64,000 nucleotides of DNA from Halomonas sp. LBP4 (lineage in GTDB: Bacteria; Pseudomonadota; Gammaproteobacteria; Pseudomonadales; Halomonadaceae). The DNA is taken from assembly GCF_003202205.1 (NCBI RefSeq), contig NZ_PDOG01000004.1:524641-588640 (forward strand), read 5' to 3'. The position numbers were made by a program, and so were the translations under genes. Below, piece by piece: positions 18,007 to 25,550 of the stretch. Positions within the stretch are counted from its first letter, which is position 1, and every line of letters starts with the position of its first letter. The notes under the pieces were generated by a model, which searched no databases, was not told where the DNA came from, and saw nothing but the letters and a program-made list of their open reading frames with translations.

Positions 18007-18019
18007 CTCAAGCGTTAGC
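18002..18019 (+). repeat. Collapsed attC (only the outer arms remain)
   Basis: GCTAAC-TCAAGC-GTTAGC is a perfect 6+6 inverted repeat made of an R''-type TAAC box and an R'-type GTTAGC box with the whole centre missing. It sits exactly on the stop of the preceding gene, where an attC would be expected. Confidence 0.5.
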
Positions 18020-18039
18020 TGCATTACGAGAGAGAAACT

Positions 18040-18372
18040 ATGTCCCGGTTTTGAGTTGCTGCTGCGCTATTGACAGCAAGTCTTACAGCATACTCGCAAG
18101 ACAGTACGTCCATGCACTGCTCCGTAGCAGGATATTTTGAGGGGCAAGAGGAATTGTTTTATGCAGACTTAGCAAAGGCCGTGATTGCGAGGATGGCCTG
18201 GGGGAAACTGCAGCTTGCAAAGAAGACTTTAAGAGGGGGCGCATTGCTGCGCAATTCTATCAAGAGCATCGTGAGCCGAAGAACGAGGAAGATCGTGCGA
18301 TATTGCAGCAGGCCGCAATCTTTAAAGCGAAAGTCCGTCGTTTCATATTGGGCGGCGCCGGTATTTGAGTAA
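18040..18372 (+). pseudogene. Broken cassette gene for a small secreted protein
   Basis: One frame starts MSRF, hits TGA, then continues VAAALLTASLTAYSQDS, which looks like the hydrophobic core and cleavage region of a signal peptide, followed by MHCSVAGYFEGQEELFYADLAKAV. After a frame change near 18,200 a second frame gives CKEDFKRGRIAAQFYQEH and runs to a stop just before the next attC. The two parts together make a plausible protein of roughly 105 residues, so I read one nonsense change plus one frameshift. The family is unknown. Confidence 0.5.
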
Positions 18373-18411
18373 AGCGTTGCTTGTGCTTACGGTTTTCGCG
18401 AGACCTTCTCC

Positions 18412-18471
18412 GCTAACAAATTGCTCGATGGGACGCTCGCTAGGCTCGCGTCCCTCAGCTTTACGTTAGGA
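18412..18471 (+). repeat. attC site 3 (well formed, 60 bp)
   Basis: R''-type GCTAACAAATTGCTC at the left and AGCTTTACGTTAGGA at the right enclose a GGGACGC...GCGTCCC stem. Length, box order and the GTTAGGA core all match short attC sites. It separates the broken secreted-protein cassette from the next gene, whose ATG begins 14 bp after it. Confidence 0.85.
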
Positions 18472-18484
18472 GCCTTACAGCCCG

Positions 18485-19171
18485 ATGAACTACCTAATAA
18501 CACCACCATCCACACATTATGATGGAGGCATAGGAATTACTGGCTGCAATTTTCGTCATGCTGCCGAGACTCTTAAAGAGCACGGTTCATCGCTAGATGG
18601 AGTGCTTCCACTTTGCTATCTTCACCGGCATGCGGTTGAGCTCTTTTTGAAGTCAATAACATTCATACTTCACAAGAAATATGGCATTGAGTTCGGTGGA
18701 GATTTTTCCATTGATAAGCCAGGAATAAAAGTCGTAAATAAATGGGTTTCTTTGGAGAATACACACAATCTTTCTGGCTTATATTATTATTTTTGTGAAA
18801 TATACGAATCTTGCAAAGACCTTTTGCCTTCAACAACCTGTTGGGATATGCCGGGAGATATAAAAGTTAAAATAAACCTCGTAAACGGCACAGATCCAAA
18901 AAGTACATTCTTTAGGTATCCCAAGGCTGGCAGTTCACAGCAAGATTACAAAAAGTCAAGAATACAGAAAACCAATATTGATGGTGCGTTTGGCAATTCA
19001 GGAAAACCAAGAAAATTGGTCTTGATGCTGGATGCGAATGACAACATAGTTGAAACCTACGATTTAGATGCTGATGCGCTAAGCGAGGTTCAAAAAGCGT
19101 TAGATTATTTAAGTGACTTTTTCTATGGGGTTCATGCAGCATTCAGAGCGGAGCTAACGAATGGTTACTAA
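18485..19171 (+). CDS. HEPN-motif protein of unknown function
   Basis: This 228-residue cassette protein contains LPLCYLHRHAVELFLKS (about residues 40-56). This is an R-H-A-V-E-L-type helix like those of HEPN-superfamily proteins, many of which are RNases of toxin-antitoxin or defence systems. The strict RxxxxH signature is not fully met, so catalytic activity is doubtful. The C-terminal helix ALDYLSDFFYGVHAAF could complete the bundle. The ATG lies 14 bp after an attC core, leaving almost no leader. Codon use is AT-rich. Confidence 0.55.
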   Translation: MNYLITPPSTHYDGGIGITGCNFRHAAETLKEHGSSLDGVLPLCYLHRHAVELFLKSITFILHKKYGIEFGGDFSIDKPGIKVVNKWVSLENTHNLSGLYYYFCEIYESCKDLLPSTTCWDMPGDIKVKINLVNGTDPKSTFFRYPKAGSSQQDYKKSRIQKTNIDGAFGNSGKPRKLVLMLDANDNIVETYDLDADALSEVQKALDYLSDFFYGVHAAFRAELTNGY

Positions 19172-19238
19172 CGAGCGCATGTTGCCGGACTGGTTCTCCG
19201 CTACGCTCCAAACCAGCCGCAAATTCGGGCATTATGCT
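19168..19238 (+). repeat. attC-like site 4 with degenerate right core
   Basis: CTAACGAGCGCATGTTGCC... and ...CGGGCATTATGC flank an ACTGGTT/AACCAG stem with a CTCCGCTACGCTCC loop. The arrangement matches attC, but the right core reads ATTATGC instead of GTTATGC. It overlaps the stop of the preceding gene. Confidence 0.65.
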
Positions 19239-19508
19239 TCCTGTGCGGTAATGGCGGACGTACCCCCATGCCATAATGAGCACCCAGCCCTTGTCGGAGA
19301 TTTCGTAACGTCCTGCCATACCTAACTTATGCAGCTGCGGCATACACGACATTAGCCAATTAGACTTTTCATGCAAAGCCTAGTCTTCTAGGGTTTCAAT
19401 GGGTTATAGCTCATCTGCAGGCGCGCTTATTGACTTGGGCGTGCCGGCACGATAACCCGATGATAGAGCGTTCGGTGTGATCACTGTTAGGTTTTTGACA
19501 GGACAATT
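19239..19508 (+). other. Spacer with a possible long attC and a GTTAGGT core
   Basis: No gene is supportable. ACCTAAC (about 19,319) and GTTAGGT (about 19,486) are exact complements 174 bp apart, which could be the outer boxes of a long cassette site, though the inner boxes are not clear. A GGACGTACCCCCATG relative of the element at 17,361 lies near 19,255. The GTTAGGT core ends 16 bp before the next start codon. Confidence 0.35.
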
Positions 19509-19946
19509 ATGGAGTCAACTATGATCGATCAGCTACGTAAGGAGGTGGATCGACTACAAAAGCATCATTACAAAGGGCAACGGCTATGGAGCTTTGCTCA
19601 CCATTTCAGCACTTTTGGAGCAGCTCTCCTGAGCCTGACCGTTGCCACACTGTCGCAACAGGACGGCTGGGACGCCGCAAGCTTCATAGTTAGCCGTAAC
19701 ACCTTGATAGCGATTCTATCGCTCTCTGCTGCGATTTTGTCGGCGCTTGCGGCACGCGGTGGCTTTGAACGAAAGTGGATTGCCAATCGGCTAACTCGGA
19801 GCAAACTTGATAACCTACGCCTTGATATGCTCGAGGATGTGGAGGACCCGACGCCATTAAAAGAAAAACTCAAGCGTATTATCTCAGAGCATGATTCCGC
19901 GATTGTGGGATCTAGCAGCCAAAGAGAGGACGATGGAAAAGGTTAA
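19509..19946 (+). CDS. SLATT-like two-helix membrane protein
   Basis: The 145-residue protein has an amphipathic start, two hydrophobic helices (about residues 32-50 and 63-82) separated by a short loop, then the charged cytosolic segment FERKWIANRLTRSKLDNLRLDML. This is the layout of SLATT-type proteins, predicted membrane effectors found near nucleotide-signal defence genes. No cyclase or SMODS gene is next to it, so a role in defence is only a hypothesis. ACAGGA precedes the ATG. A GTTAGGT attC core lies immediately upstream. Confidence 0.5.
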   Translation: MESTMIDQLRKEVDRLQKHHYKGQRLWSFAHHFSTFGAALLSLTVATLSQQDGWDAASFIVSRNTLIAILSLSAAILSALAARGGFERKWIANRLTRSKLDNLRLDMLEDVEDPTPLKEKLKRIISEHDSAIVGSSSQREDDGKG

Positions 19947-20095
19947 CAGTTACATCAGCTTTGACCGATCGTCCGCTTCTGGCCGAAGAGAAAACTTTAG
20001 ACCTCGCTCATGAATAGGTGGCATCAGCATCCGCTCAAGTAGTCAAGAAAGTGAATGTCATTTATTTCCGTCCATTATTTTCGGTGGGAGGGAGT

Positions 20096-20566
20096 ATGGA
20101 GTGGTTGATTGCAATTGTTTTGATGGTTGTAATTGGTTACGTAAGTTGGAAAGCAGGAATGGAGGCAGGGCATGGAGAAGCAATGAACAAGGTTCATGAT
20201 CATAAAGACAAAAGGTTGATTGAACTTAGAGATGTTTTTGGGATAAGTCGAATGCATGAATGTGGTTCATCAATAGGTGTAAGGTATGCGAACTTCGAAT
20301 TATATGATGAGGAAATTGGTCCGCTTTTGATAGTCAGTGCGAAAGACATGATAGATTCTGCTGTAGGCAGTCGGATCGACATGATAAACGTAGCGTATGG
20401 GAATGATATTGAACAAGAGGGCGATGAGGAAAGTGGCGATGACAAAGTTGATGAGTTTAACATGCTTTGCGAAAATGTGAGGAAAGAGGTAATAGAGGAG
20501 TTTGTAAAGGAAAATTTTGCCATGGCTGAGAGTGTCAAGGCGAGACTGATGAATGATATTGGATGA
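20096..20566 (+). CDS. Unknown membrane-anchored acidic protein
   Basis: The 156-residue protein starts MEWLIAIVLMVVIGYVSW, a single N-terminal membrane helix, then a basic patch (KDKRLIELRD) and a strongly acidic region (about residues 100-125: EQEGDEESGDDKVDE). GGGAGGGAG precedes the chosen ATG at good spacing. The frame can extend upstream but without a ribosome site. It is AT-rich, with no recognised domain, and probably another cassette-type gene, although no clear attC follows. Confidence 0.5.
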   Translation: MEWLIAIVLMVVIGYVSWKAGMEAGHGEAMNKVHDHKDKRLIELRDVFGISRMHECGSSIGVRYANFELYDEEIGPLLIVSAKDMIDSAVGSRIDMINVAYGNDIEQEGDEESGDDKVDEFNMLCENVRKEVIEEFVKENFAMAESVKARLMNDIG

Positions 20567-20913
20567 AATTGCTAGATGGGCAGTGCGGTCTCAATGACCA
20601 AGTGTTTACAGTGACAGTATTTACCTGACACAGGCCTCTTGACTCACTATGCTGTAGGCTCTATTCGTTTAACGATGGGGTAAGCGAACCATTCTTAATG
20701 ATGACAATGATCTTCGTAGCAGATTTTCTACGCGGTTGAAGAGCAGTATACGACCCATAGTAGCCACTGTCGGGTGTAGGAAGGAGCTCTAGCTCGAGAC
20801 TGGCTGGTGTTGGCTAAAGTGGACGTTCTAGAAAAACGGGCGGCGTGAATGAACTCAGAGGCGGCAACTTGCTTGACAACTGCCGAGTTTCAATAGATGC
20901 ATAGGGGGAAAGT
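20567..20913 (+). other. Spacer with a dispersed repeat and REP
   Basis: No gene is seen. It holds GACCCATAGTAGCCACTGTC (about 20,754), close to the start of the tandem units at 15,064, followed by a REP-like palindrome. A CGGCA/TGCCG hairpin with a 14-nt loop lies near 20,860, just before the next gene's GGGGG ribosome site. Confidence 0.45.
20774..20802 (+). repeat. REP-like palindrome, copy 4
   Basis: GTGTAGGAAGGAGCTCTAGC followed by TCGAGAC has the same GTAGG head and stem layout as the REPs at the left border. It lies inside the island between two genes. Confidence 0.5.
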
Positions 20914-21519
20914 ATGGGTATGGGAATGTTTGTTTTTGGAAATCTCTCAGGTGTGCAAATGACGCCTTCTCAGTTCGGTCAAGCAATAATCGAGTGGGCA
21001 CATCAGAGCTCGAAAAGTACGCTTGCGACGATAGTGGACTCTCCTGACTCATCGTTGCTGATGATGAAAATTCGAGAAGCTCCATTTCAAGTGGAGTTGC
21101 AGCTAATTGCGCTTGATGTTGCAACTTATATGACCTACGCTTCTGATGTCTTACGTATACCGAACCAAGCAGCTGTTGAGTTGAAGCACGGTATGGAAGA
21201 AGGCCTTCGAAGAATGCGTGACCCTCAAGGAAAACCGTTTGATAGTGCATTGCACGAAATGTTTAGTATTTCTCTAAACGCTTACATGAAGGCTGTGAGA
21301 GAAGAGTTTAAAAACTCTTCAACATCTGATCCACTGGTTGTTAATCCGAAGGGAGGCCTTCCCTCTCAGGTGTTTTTTCACATCACCCGTCAAGCATACT
21401 TCATGAGAAATGAGTCTATTGATCCAGCAACCCAATTCCTCGTTGGAAACATTATTGATAACTTAGTAACAATAAGCATGAGTTCTCTTAAAGATGATCT
21501 GGGTGTTTGCTATAAATGA
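20914..21519 (+). CDS. Unknown soluble cassette protein, 201 aa
   Basis: The protein (MGMGMFVFGN...) has no membrane segment. It contains a helical middle (ELKHGMEEGLRRM) and a C-terminal hydrophobic helix (ATQFLVGNIIDNLVTIS). AGGGGGAAAGT before the ATG is a strong ribosome site, so expression is likely. Codon use is AT-rich. An attC with a clear central stem begins 10 bp after the stop. I do not recognise the family. Confidence 0.55.
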   Translation: MGMGMFVFGNLSGVQMTPSQFGQAIIEWAHQSSKSTLATIVDSPDSSLLMMKIREAPFQVELQLIALDVATYMTYASDVLRIPNQAAVELKHGMEEGLRRMRDPQGKPFDSALHEMFSISLNAYMKAVREEFKNSSTSDPLVVNPKGGLPSQVFFHITRQAYFMRNESIDPATQFLVGNIIDNLVTISMSSLKDDLGVCYK

Positions 21520-21529
21520 TGATTTTTGC

Positions 21530-21599
21530 CCAATAAGGCGCTGCTTCCGGACAATTTTTTCGCTGGGCTCAAAATTTTCCGCAGACCGCAGCGTTTCCC
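21530..21599 (+). repeat. attC site 5 (clear stem, degenerate R boxes)
   Basis: GGCGCTGC...GCAGCG outer L-type arms enclose CCGGACAATTTT...AAAATTTTCCG, giving the bulged-hairpin layout usual for attC. The outer cores read CAATAAG and GTTTCCC, so both depart from consensus. It directly follows the stop of the 201-residue gene. Confidence 0.7.
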
Positions 21600-21634
21600 A
21601 GAGTCAGGTCTATCAAAGAATCGTTGCCGTTCTT

Positions 21635-21751
21635 ATGGACTACCCCTCGAACCTCTCGGCTAGTAAAGCAGCAGAAATTCTTTACGACGCCGTACGGAAT
21701 GCCGACGGCAAGATCATAGGTGAACTAGATGAAGATGGTCTGATCCCATGA
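21635..21751 (+). CDS. Short unknown ORF, possibly a fragment
   Basis: The frame upstream of this ATG is open, and the sequence VYQRIVAVLMDYPSNLSASKAAEILYDAV looks like genuine protein, but no start with a ribosome site fits between the attC and it. The ATG version gives 38 residues. It may be the 3' end of a truncated cassette gene. An attC follows 20 bp later. Confidence 0.3.
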   Translation: MDYPSNLSASKAAEILYDAVRNADGKIIGELDEDGLIP

Positions 21752-21770
21752 TTACCACGATTGCAGCGAC

Positions 21771-21842
21771 GTACAACGACAGGTTCCAGTGGACGGTCCT
21801 CGCACTGCGCGCTCGGCTCGCAGATAAACCTTGACGTTAGCC
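21771..21842 (+). repeat. attC site 6
   Basis: GTACAACGACAGGTT at the left is the inverse complement (with small mismatches) of AACCTTGACGTTAGCC at the right. Core GTTAGCC fits GTTRRRY except for one base. A TGCGCGCTCGGCTCGCA stem lies inside. It ends 16 bp before the next gene. Confidence 0.7.
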
Positions 21843-21857
21843 GGACCTTGCCTCCTG

Positions 21858-22898
21858 ATGGCCTCCAAGCAACCTCCATTCTGCAGCCTCGCGGACATCC
21901 CGTACCTGGATGCCTCCGCTCTCCATGGGCGCGTCGCCCACCTTATGCCGTTCTGGGACGGCGAAGAGTGGCACCTGTGGGTACCGGAGGGCGATCGTGG
22001 CCTCATGCACCTCCGACCGGCTGATGCCGCACACATTGACTACGTGGCGAAGGAGCCCGCATCCCAGTCGGACTTGTTGATTCCGTTCGTTGACTTCATG
22101 TGGCAGCACGCTGGTTGGCCCGACGTCTACCCAACAATCTCCGCCATCATCGACGACTTTCACAACCTGGCGACTTCGGTCGCGAAAATCGACCACTTCT
22201 TTGAGGTTCGGGAAACCCTGGGGATCGGTGGAACGGCTTTCGTCGCAACTGAACTTGAGTATCTTTTCGTCCTATCCCGCAGCGTCTTCGACCTGCTTCA
22301 GTTCGCGATTGCCTCCATCTGGGATAAGCACATCCAGCTTGTCGATGAAGAAGCGAATCGAAGGAAGCGCCGTCCGAAGGAGTCCTTCACGAAAGTGGTT
22401 CTAAAGGAACGCAAGCAACCTCGTACGCAAGCGGAGCTCATGGAGGCAAACGGCTTCACGCCGGCGCTAGCTTCCACCTACGAAAAGGTGGCCCCGTTCT
22501 TCATTCAGATCCTGAATGCTCGTGATGGCATCATTCACGGGAACAAGAGTGCGGGGTCGCTCACGCCGGTGTACGACACCGAGCGAGGATGGTGCGTGCA
22601 TAGAAAAGCGAAGGGCATATCCGAATTTAGCGTGTGGACCGACGAGCATCGCTACAACGACAACCTTGTCTCCTTGCGTCCGCTCCTGGCGCACGTTGTG
22701 TTCGGCACCATTAGTGCTTGCGGGGAGTTGGTGACCTCCCTCGCGCGCGACATCCAGTTCCCTCCTCCGATCGCTCCTGGGCACCGCATCTTCGTTCGAG
22801 GGTTTCACAACGAGGCGATTACCCGACTGTGGGAGGTTCACCAAGGCGGAAGCGCTTGGTGGGCGAGCGAAAAAACGGCAACCGAGCCGGCCGGCTAA
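21858..22898 (+). CDS. Large unknown protein with an RDxxxH (HEPN-type) motif
   Basis: The 346-residue protein starts at the ATG just after an attC core. An upstream in-frame TTG inside the attC is rejected. Its codon use is visibly more GC-rich than the other island genes, suggesting a different donor. The region ILNARDGIIHGNKSAG (about residues 223-238) gives R-D-x3-H, the catalytic signature of HEPN RNases, within a helical domain (about 120-290). The N-terminal 110 residues and the C-terminal part are unrecognised. Its TAA lies inside the R'' box of the next attC. Confidence 0.55.
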   Translation: MASKQPPFCSLADIPYLDASALHGRVAHLMPFWDGEEWHLWVPEGDRGLMHLRPADAAHIDYVAKEPASQSDLLIPFVDFMWQHAGWPDVYPTISAIIDDFHNLATSVAKIDHFFEVRETLGIGGTAFVATELEYLFVLSRSVFDLLQFAIASIWDKHIQLVDEEANRRKRRPKESFTKVVLKERKQPRTQAELMEANGFTPALASTYEKVAPFFIQILNARDGIIHGNKSAGSLTPVYDTERGWCVHRKAKGISEFSVWTDEHRYNDNLVSLRPLLAHVVFGTISACGELVTSLARDIQFPPPIAPGHRIFVRGFHNEAITRLWEVHQGGSAWWASEKTATEPAG

Positions 22899-23058
22899 CA
22901 TCGCGATGAACCAGACGAACGGCCCAGGTGCCGTCTGCGACATTGGCGGGAGCGGCTGCTGCGCTGCGGTGGTGGTCTACCACCTCCGCTCCGCGGCCTG
23001 GTCGTGGTAGCTTCGACGCCAGGGGGCCGCTCGCAGGTTATCGCGGCCTCCGTTATAT
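22893..23058 (+). repeat. attC site 7 (long)
   Basis: GGCTAACATCGCGATGAACC at the left pairs with GGTTATCGCGG...CGTTATAT at the right (R and L boxes). The interior has a long stem around GTGGTGGTCTACCACCTCC and CCGCGG arms. At about 166 bp it is at the long end for attC sites. It marks the last recognisable cassette boundary. Confidence 0.65.
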
Positions 23059-23496
23059 CAGCTCTCGCTGAAAGACCGCTTATGGCCGAGGCCTGACTTT
23101 TATCAATCTCTAATATATTGGTATGAGTGGCGCTATCTGGATGGCAGTTGGCAGAAATTGAACCCTCCTGGAATTGAGAAGAAAAATTCCGATGTTGTAG
23201 AATTCGGATGCCCTTAGTCGCGCGCTAAAGCGACCTCCTACAACACCTCACCCAGCACTGTGGCTGCATTTGGCCGAGTGGATAACTTTAGTCAACTCTG
23301 ATGGAATGGCTGAAGCAGCTGACGATCCAAAGCTGACTTTTGCGAATGTTCAGGGAGTTTCGAGTCTGCCACCGATCTAATCGTCACCCGGGTTTCCCCA
23401 AGGTCTCATTATTCTTCTGCCCTCTAATAAGGCTCCAGTCGGAAGGAATGACCCGCCTGCTGCGTGGTTGAGGGCTCCTGTTGGCGCGGGTGGGGA
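23059..23496. other. Right border of the island, no gene
   Basis: Apart from an inverted REP I see no supportable gene. Composition returns to GC-rich by about 23,470. TTGGTATGAGTGG-type AT-rich sequence near 23,115 shows no continuous frame. No tRNA, attachment duplication or transposase remnant was recognised. Confidence 0.45.
23216..23244 (-). repeat. REP-like palindrome, copy 5, inverted relative to the left border
   Basis: Read on the minus strand it is GTTGTAGGAGGTCGCTTTAG continuing CGCGCGACT, identical over 28 bases to the REP at about 15,166-15,194, which lies on the plus strand. The pair brackets the cassette-like island. Confidence 0.75.
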
Positions 23497-24849
23497 CTAT
23501 GACTCTCGCATCGGCTGCGGATGGGCGCGCAGCAGCCAGGAGGCGGCGGCCACGCCGGCCAGGCCGACGATGGCGCCGGGCAGGGCGCCGAGTGCCAGGC
23601 TGACGATGATGCCGCCCAGTAGCGCCGCGCCCCCGGCCAGAATCGCCGGGGTGCCGGTGGCCGAGACCACGTCGCGCTTGCGGCTCATCTCGAAGGTCAC
23701 CACCGCGACCATCACCGGGGCGACGGCCACGATGCACAGCAGGATCCACCACAGGCGGCCGAGCCAGAAGCCCACTTCCCCGGGTATGCCGGCGTCGATG
23801 GGCAGGCCGAGGCGCTCGCCCAGCCAGGCCGCCGGCAGTTCGGCGAGCTTGTGCCAGAGATAGAGCGGCATGCCCAGGGCGCCGAGGATCGTCACCATCC
23901 TGTCGACCCGGCGGCGCTCCAGCAGGCGCCGCACCGGGCCTTCGCAGGCGAGCACCGCGCCCACCTGGACCCACATCACGCCCACCAGGGCCAGGGTCGG
24001 CGGCAGCAGGTTGCTGGGGGCGCCGAACGCGCCATCGACCATGGCGACGGGGTAGCCGGAGGCCACCGCGGCGGCCAGCCACAGCAGCCCCAGCAGCAAC
24101 AGGGCGAGGCCGGTGCCCAGGCCGGAGAAGCGGCCGCGCTTCCAGGCGATGCCGAGCTGCTGCGGCAGCAGCCAGACGACGGCGGCGTTGAGCCAGCCGA
24201 TGCCGCCGCCGTTGCCGGTGACCCGTGTGCCCAGCTCCAGCAGGTCGGCGGGCGTTGCGAGGCCGGCGCGCAGGACGTCGACCGTGGCGGCGATCAGCAG
24301 CAGGCCCGCCACGGCCTTGAGCCCCCAGCGGCGATCGGCCCAGACGCTGAGCGGCAGCAGCGCCTGCACCCCCAGCAGCATCATCAGGAACCACAGATGA
24401 ACGGTCAGCGAGTGGTTGAGGGGGCCGAGCAGCCGGCCCCCGGTATAGGCAGCGAGGATGACGAAGGCCACCAGCACCGCCAGGTAGGTGACGGTGGGGC
24501 GAGCGAGCCCCAGCGCCCGGCCCGCCCACCAGTGCAGTTGGCGATGGCCCTGTTCCAGCCGGCGCTGGGCGCCGTCCGCGCTCACCGCGGCCGAGACGAA
24601 CACGAACAGCGGGACGACCTGCAGCACCCAGGTGAGCACGCCGGCGCCCGTCCACACCAGCAGCAGGTGGTCGGTCGAGGTCATCAGCCCGTTTTCGAGC
24701 CGGGGCAGGGTGGCGATCCAGTGGCCGAACACCACCACCAGCAGCGCCCCGGCGCGCAGCGCATCGGGGTAGCGGTCCCTGGCGCTCGTCTCGCTACCGG
24801 CCCTGTCCTGGCGTGTCTGGCGGCTGGCGTTCCGGGGTGCACTGTTCAT
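23497..24849 (-). CDS. Acyltransferase-3 / OpgC-like membrane acyltransferase
   Basis: The 450-residue protein has about ten to twelve hydrophobic helices. Acyltransferase-3-type features are RYPDALRAGALLVVVFGHW near residue 25 (R and the H of FGHW), a long TVHLWFLMMLL segment (about 140-150) and MPLYLWHKL near 345. Such enzymes transfer acyl groups to sugars or other polar compounds at the inner membrane. I start at MNSAPRNAS. It is divergent from the ketosynthase/oxidase operon across a 131-bp spacer, so it could modify that operon's product, an inference only. Confidence 0.8.
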   Translation of the reverse strand: MNSAPRNASRQTRQDRAGSETSARDRYPDALRAGALLVVVFGHWIATLPRLENGLMTSTDHLLLVWTGAGVLTWVLQVVPLFVFVSAAVSADGAQRRLEQGHRQLHWWAGRALGLARPTVTYLAVLVAFVILAAYTGGRLLGPLNHSLTVHLWFLMMLLGVQALLPLSVWADRRWGLKAVAGLLLIAATVDVLRAGLATPADLLELGTRVTGNGGGIGWLNAAVVWLLPQQLGIAWKRGRFSGLGTGLALLLLGLLWLAAAVASGYPVAMVDGAFGAPSNLLPPTLALVGVMWVQVGAVLACEGPVRRLLERRRVDRMVTILGALGMPLYLWHKLAELPAAWLGERLGLPIDAGIPGEVGFWLGRLWWILLCIVAVAPVMVAVVTFEMSRKRDVVSATGTPAILAGGAALLGGIIVSLALGALPGAIVGLAGVAAASWLLRAHPQPMRES

Positions 24850-24862
24850 CTTCGATCGGCCC

Positions 24863-24890
24863 TTGCAAAAGCCCGGTGCTTGGCTAAGAT
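24863..24890 (+). promoter_or_regulatory. Candidate promoter of the four-gene operon
   Basis: TTGCAA, a 16-bp spacer and TAAGAT resemble sigma70 -35/-10 boxes and lie about 90 bp before the first start codon, within the spacer that separates the operon from the divergent acyltransferase gene. Confidence 0.45.
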
Positions 24891-24980
24891 GGTTATCGAA
24901 CACCGTTTCCCAACATCTTCCATGAAACCCCGGCGCCATGCAAGACCACCCTCCATCGTGCCGAACCCGAGGGACGTCCC

Positions 24981-25550
24981 ATGGATACCCAGGTACTGCT
25001 GATCCATGTGCTGTTGTACGTCTTCCTGCCCCTGTGGGGGCTCGCCGGCTTTGCCGACTGGTGCTGTCACCGGGCCACCCGCATCGAGGAGACGTCGGGC
25101 CTGAAGGAGTCGCTGATGCATTCGTTGATGGGCCTTCAGGTCGGTATCCCCATCATTGTCTGCCTGCTCTTCCGCATCAATGTCCTGGTCCTGCTGATCT
25201 GCCTGCTGGCCTGGGTGCTGCATGAGGCGGTGGCCCACTGGGACGTTCACTATGCGGCGCCGCGCCGGCGTATCAGCATCTGGGAAATGCACGCCCACAG
25301 CTACCTGGCCAGCCTGCCGCTCTACATGCTGGCGATGATCATGGTCATCAACTGGCCGGTGGTGGTGGACCTGGTGACCTTCGCCTGGCAGGGCCAGTTG
25401 CAGCTGGTGCCCCTGGACGTGCCCCATGGCGGGGAGCGCTACCTGCCCTACTACCTGACGTTCATGGCGCTGCTGTGCGTCTTTCCCTACCTGGAAGAGA
25501 ACCTGCGCTGTCTGCGCCATGCCCTGAAGCACGGGAGCCAACACTCGTGA
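24981..25550 (+). CDS. His-rich multi-pass membrane protein, first gene of an uncharacterised operon
   Basis: The 189-residue protein has four hydrophobic stretches (about residues 5-25, 50-80, 105-125 and 155-170). Between them lie clustered histidines: DWCCHR (about 26-31), HEAVAHWDVHYA (about 80-91) and WEMHAHSY (about 99-106). Such clusters at membrane faces occur in metal-dependent hydroxylase/desaturase-like proteins, but the exact pattern is not one I recognise. GAGGGA precedes the ATG. Its TGA overlaps the GTG of the ketosynthase gene, so the two are translationally coupled. It may act on the lipid-like product of the pathway. Confidence 0.6.
   Translation: MDTQVLLIHVLLYVFLPLWGLAGFADWCCHRATRIEETSGLKESLMHSLMGLQVGIPIIVCLLFRINVLVLLICLLAWVLHEAVAHWDVHYAAPRRRISIWEMHAHSYLASLPLYMLAMIMVINWPVVVDLVTFAWQGQLQLVPLDVPHGGERYLPYYLTFMALLCVFPYLEENLRCLRHALKHGSQHS

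Noticed and set aside
21831-21857. TTG start extending the 346-residue island protein
   Set aside because: The extension lies inside the attC right core; the ATG just after it is the natural cassette start.
14820-23300. Reading the AT-rich island as a prophage or ICE
   Set aside because: There are no integrase, capsid, portal, terminase, relaxase or replication genes, and no tRNA or direct-repeat attachment sites. Attachment-like palindromes between single genes fit cassettes better.
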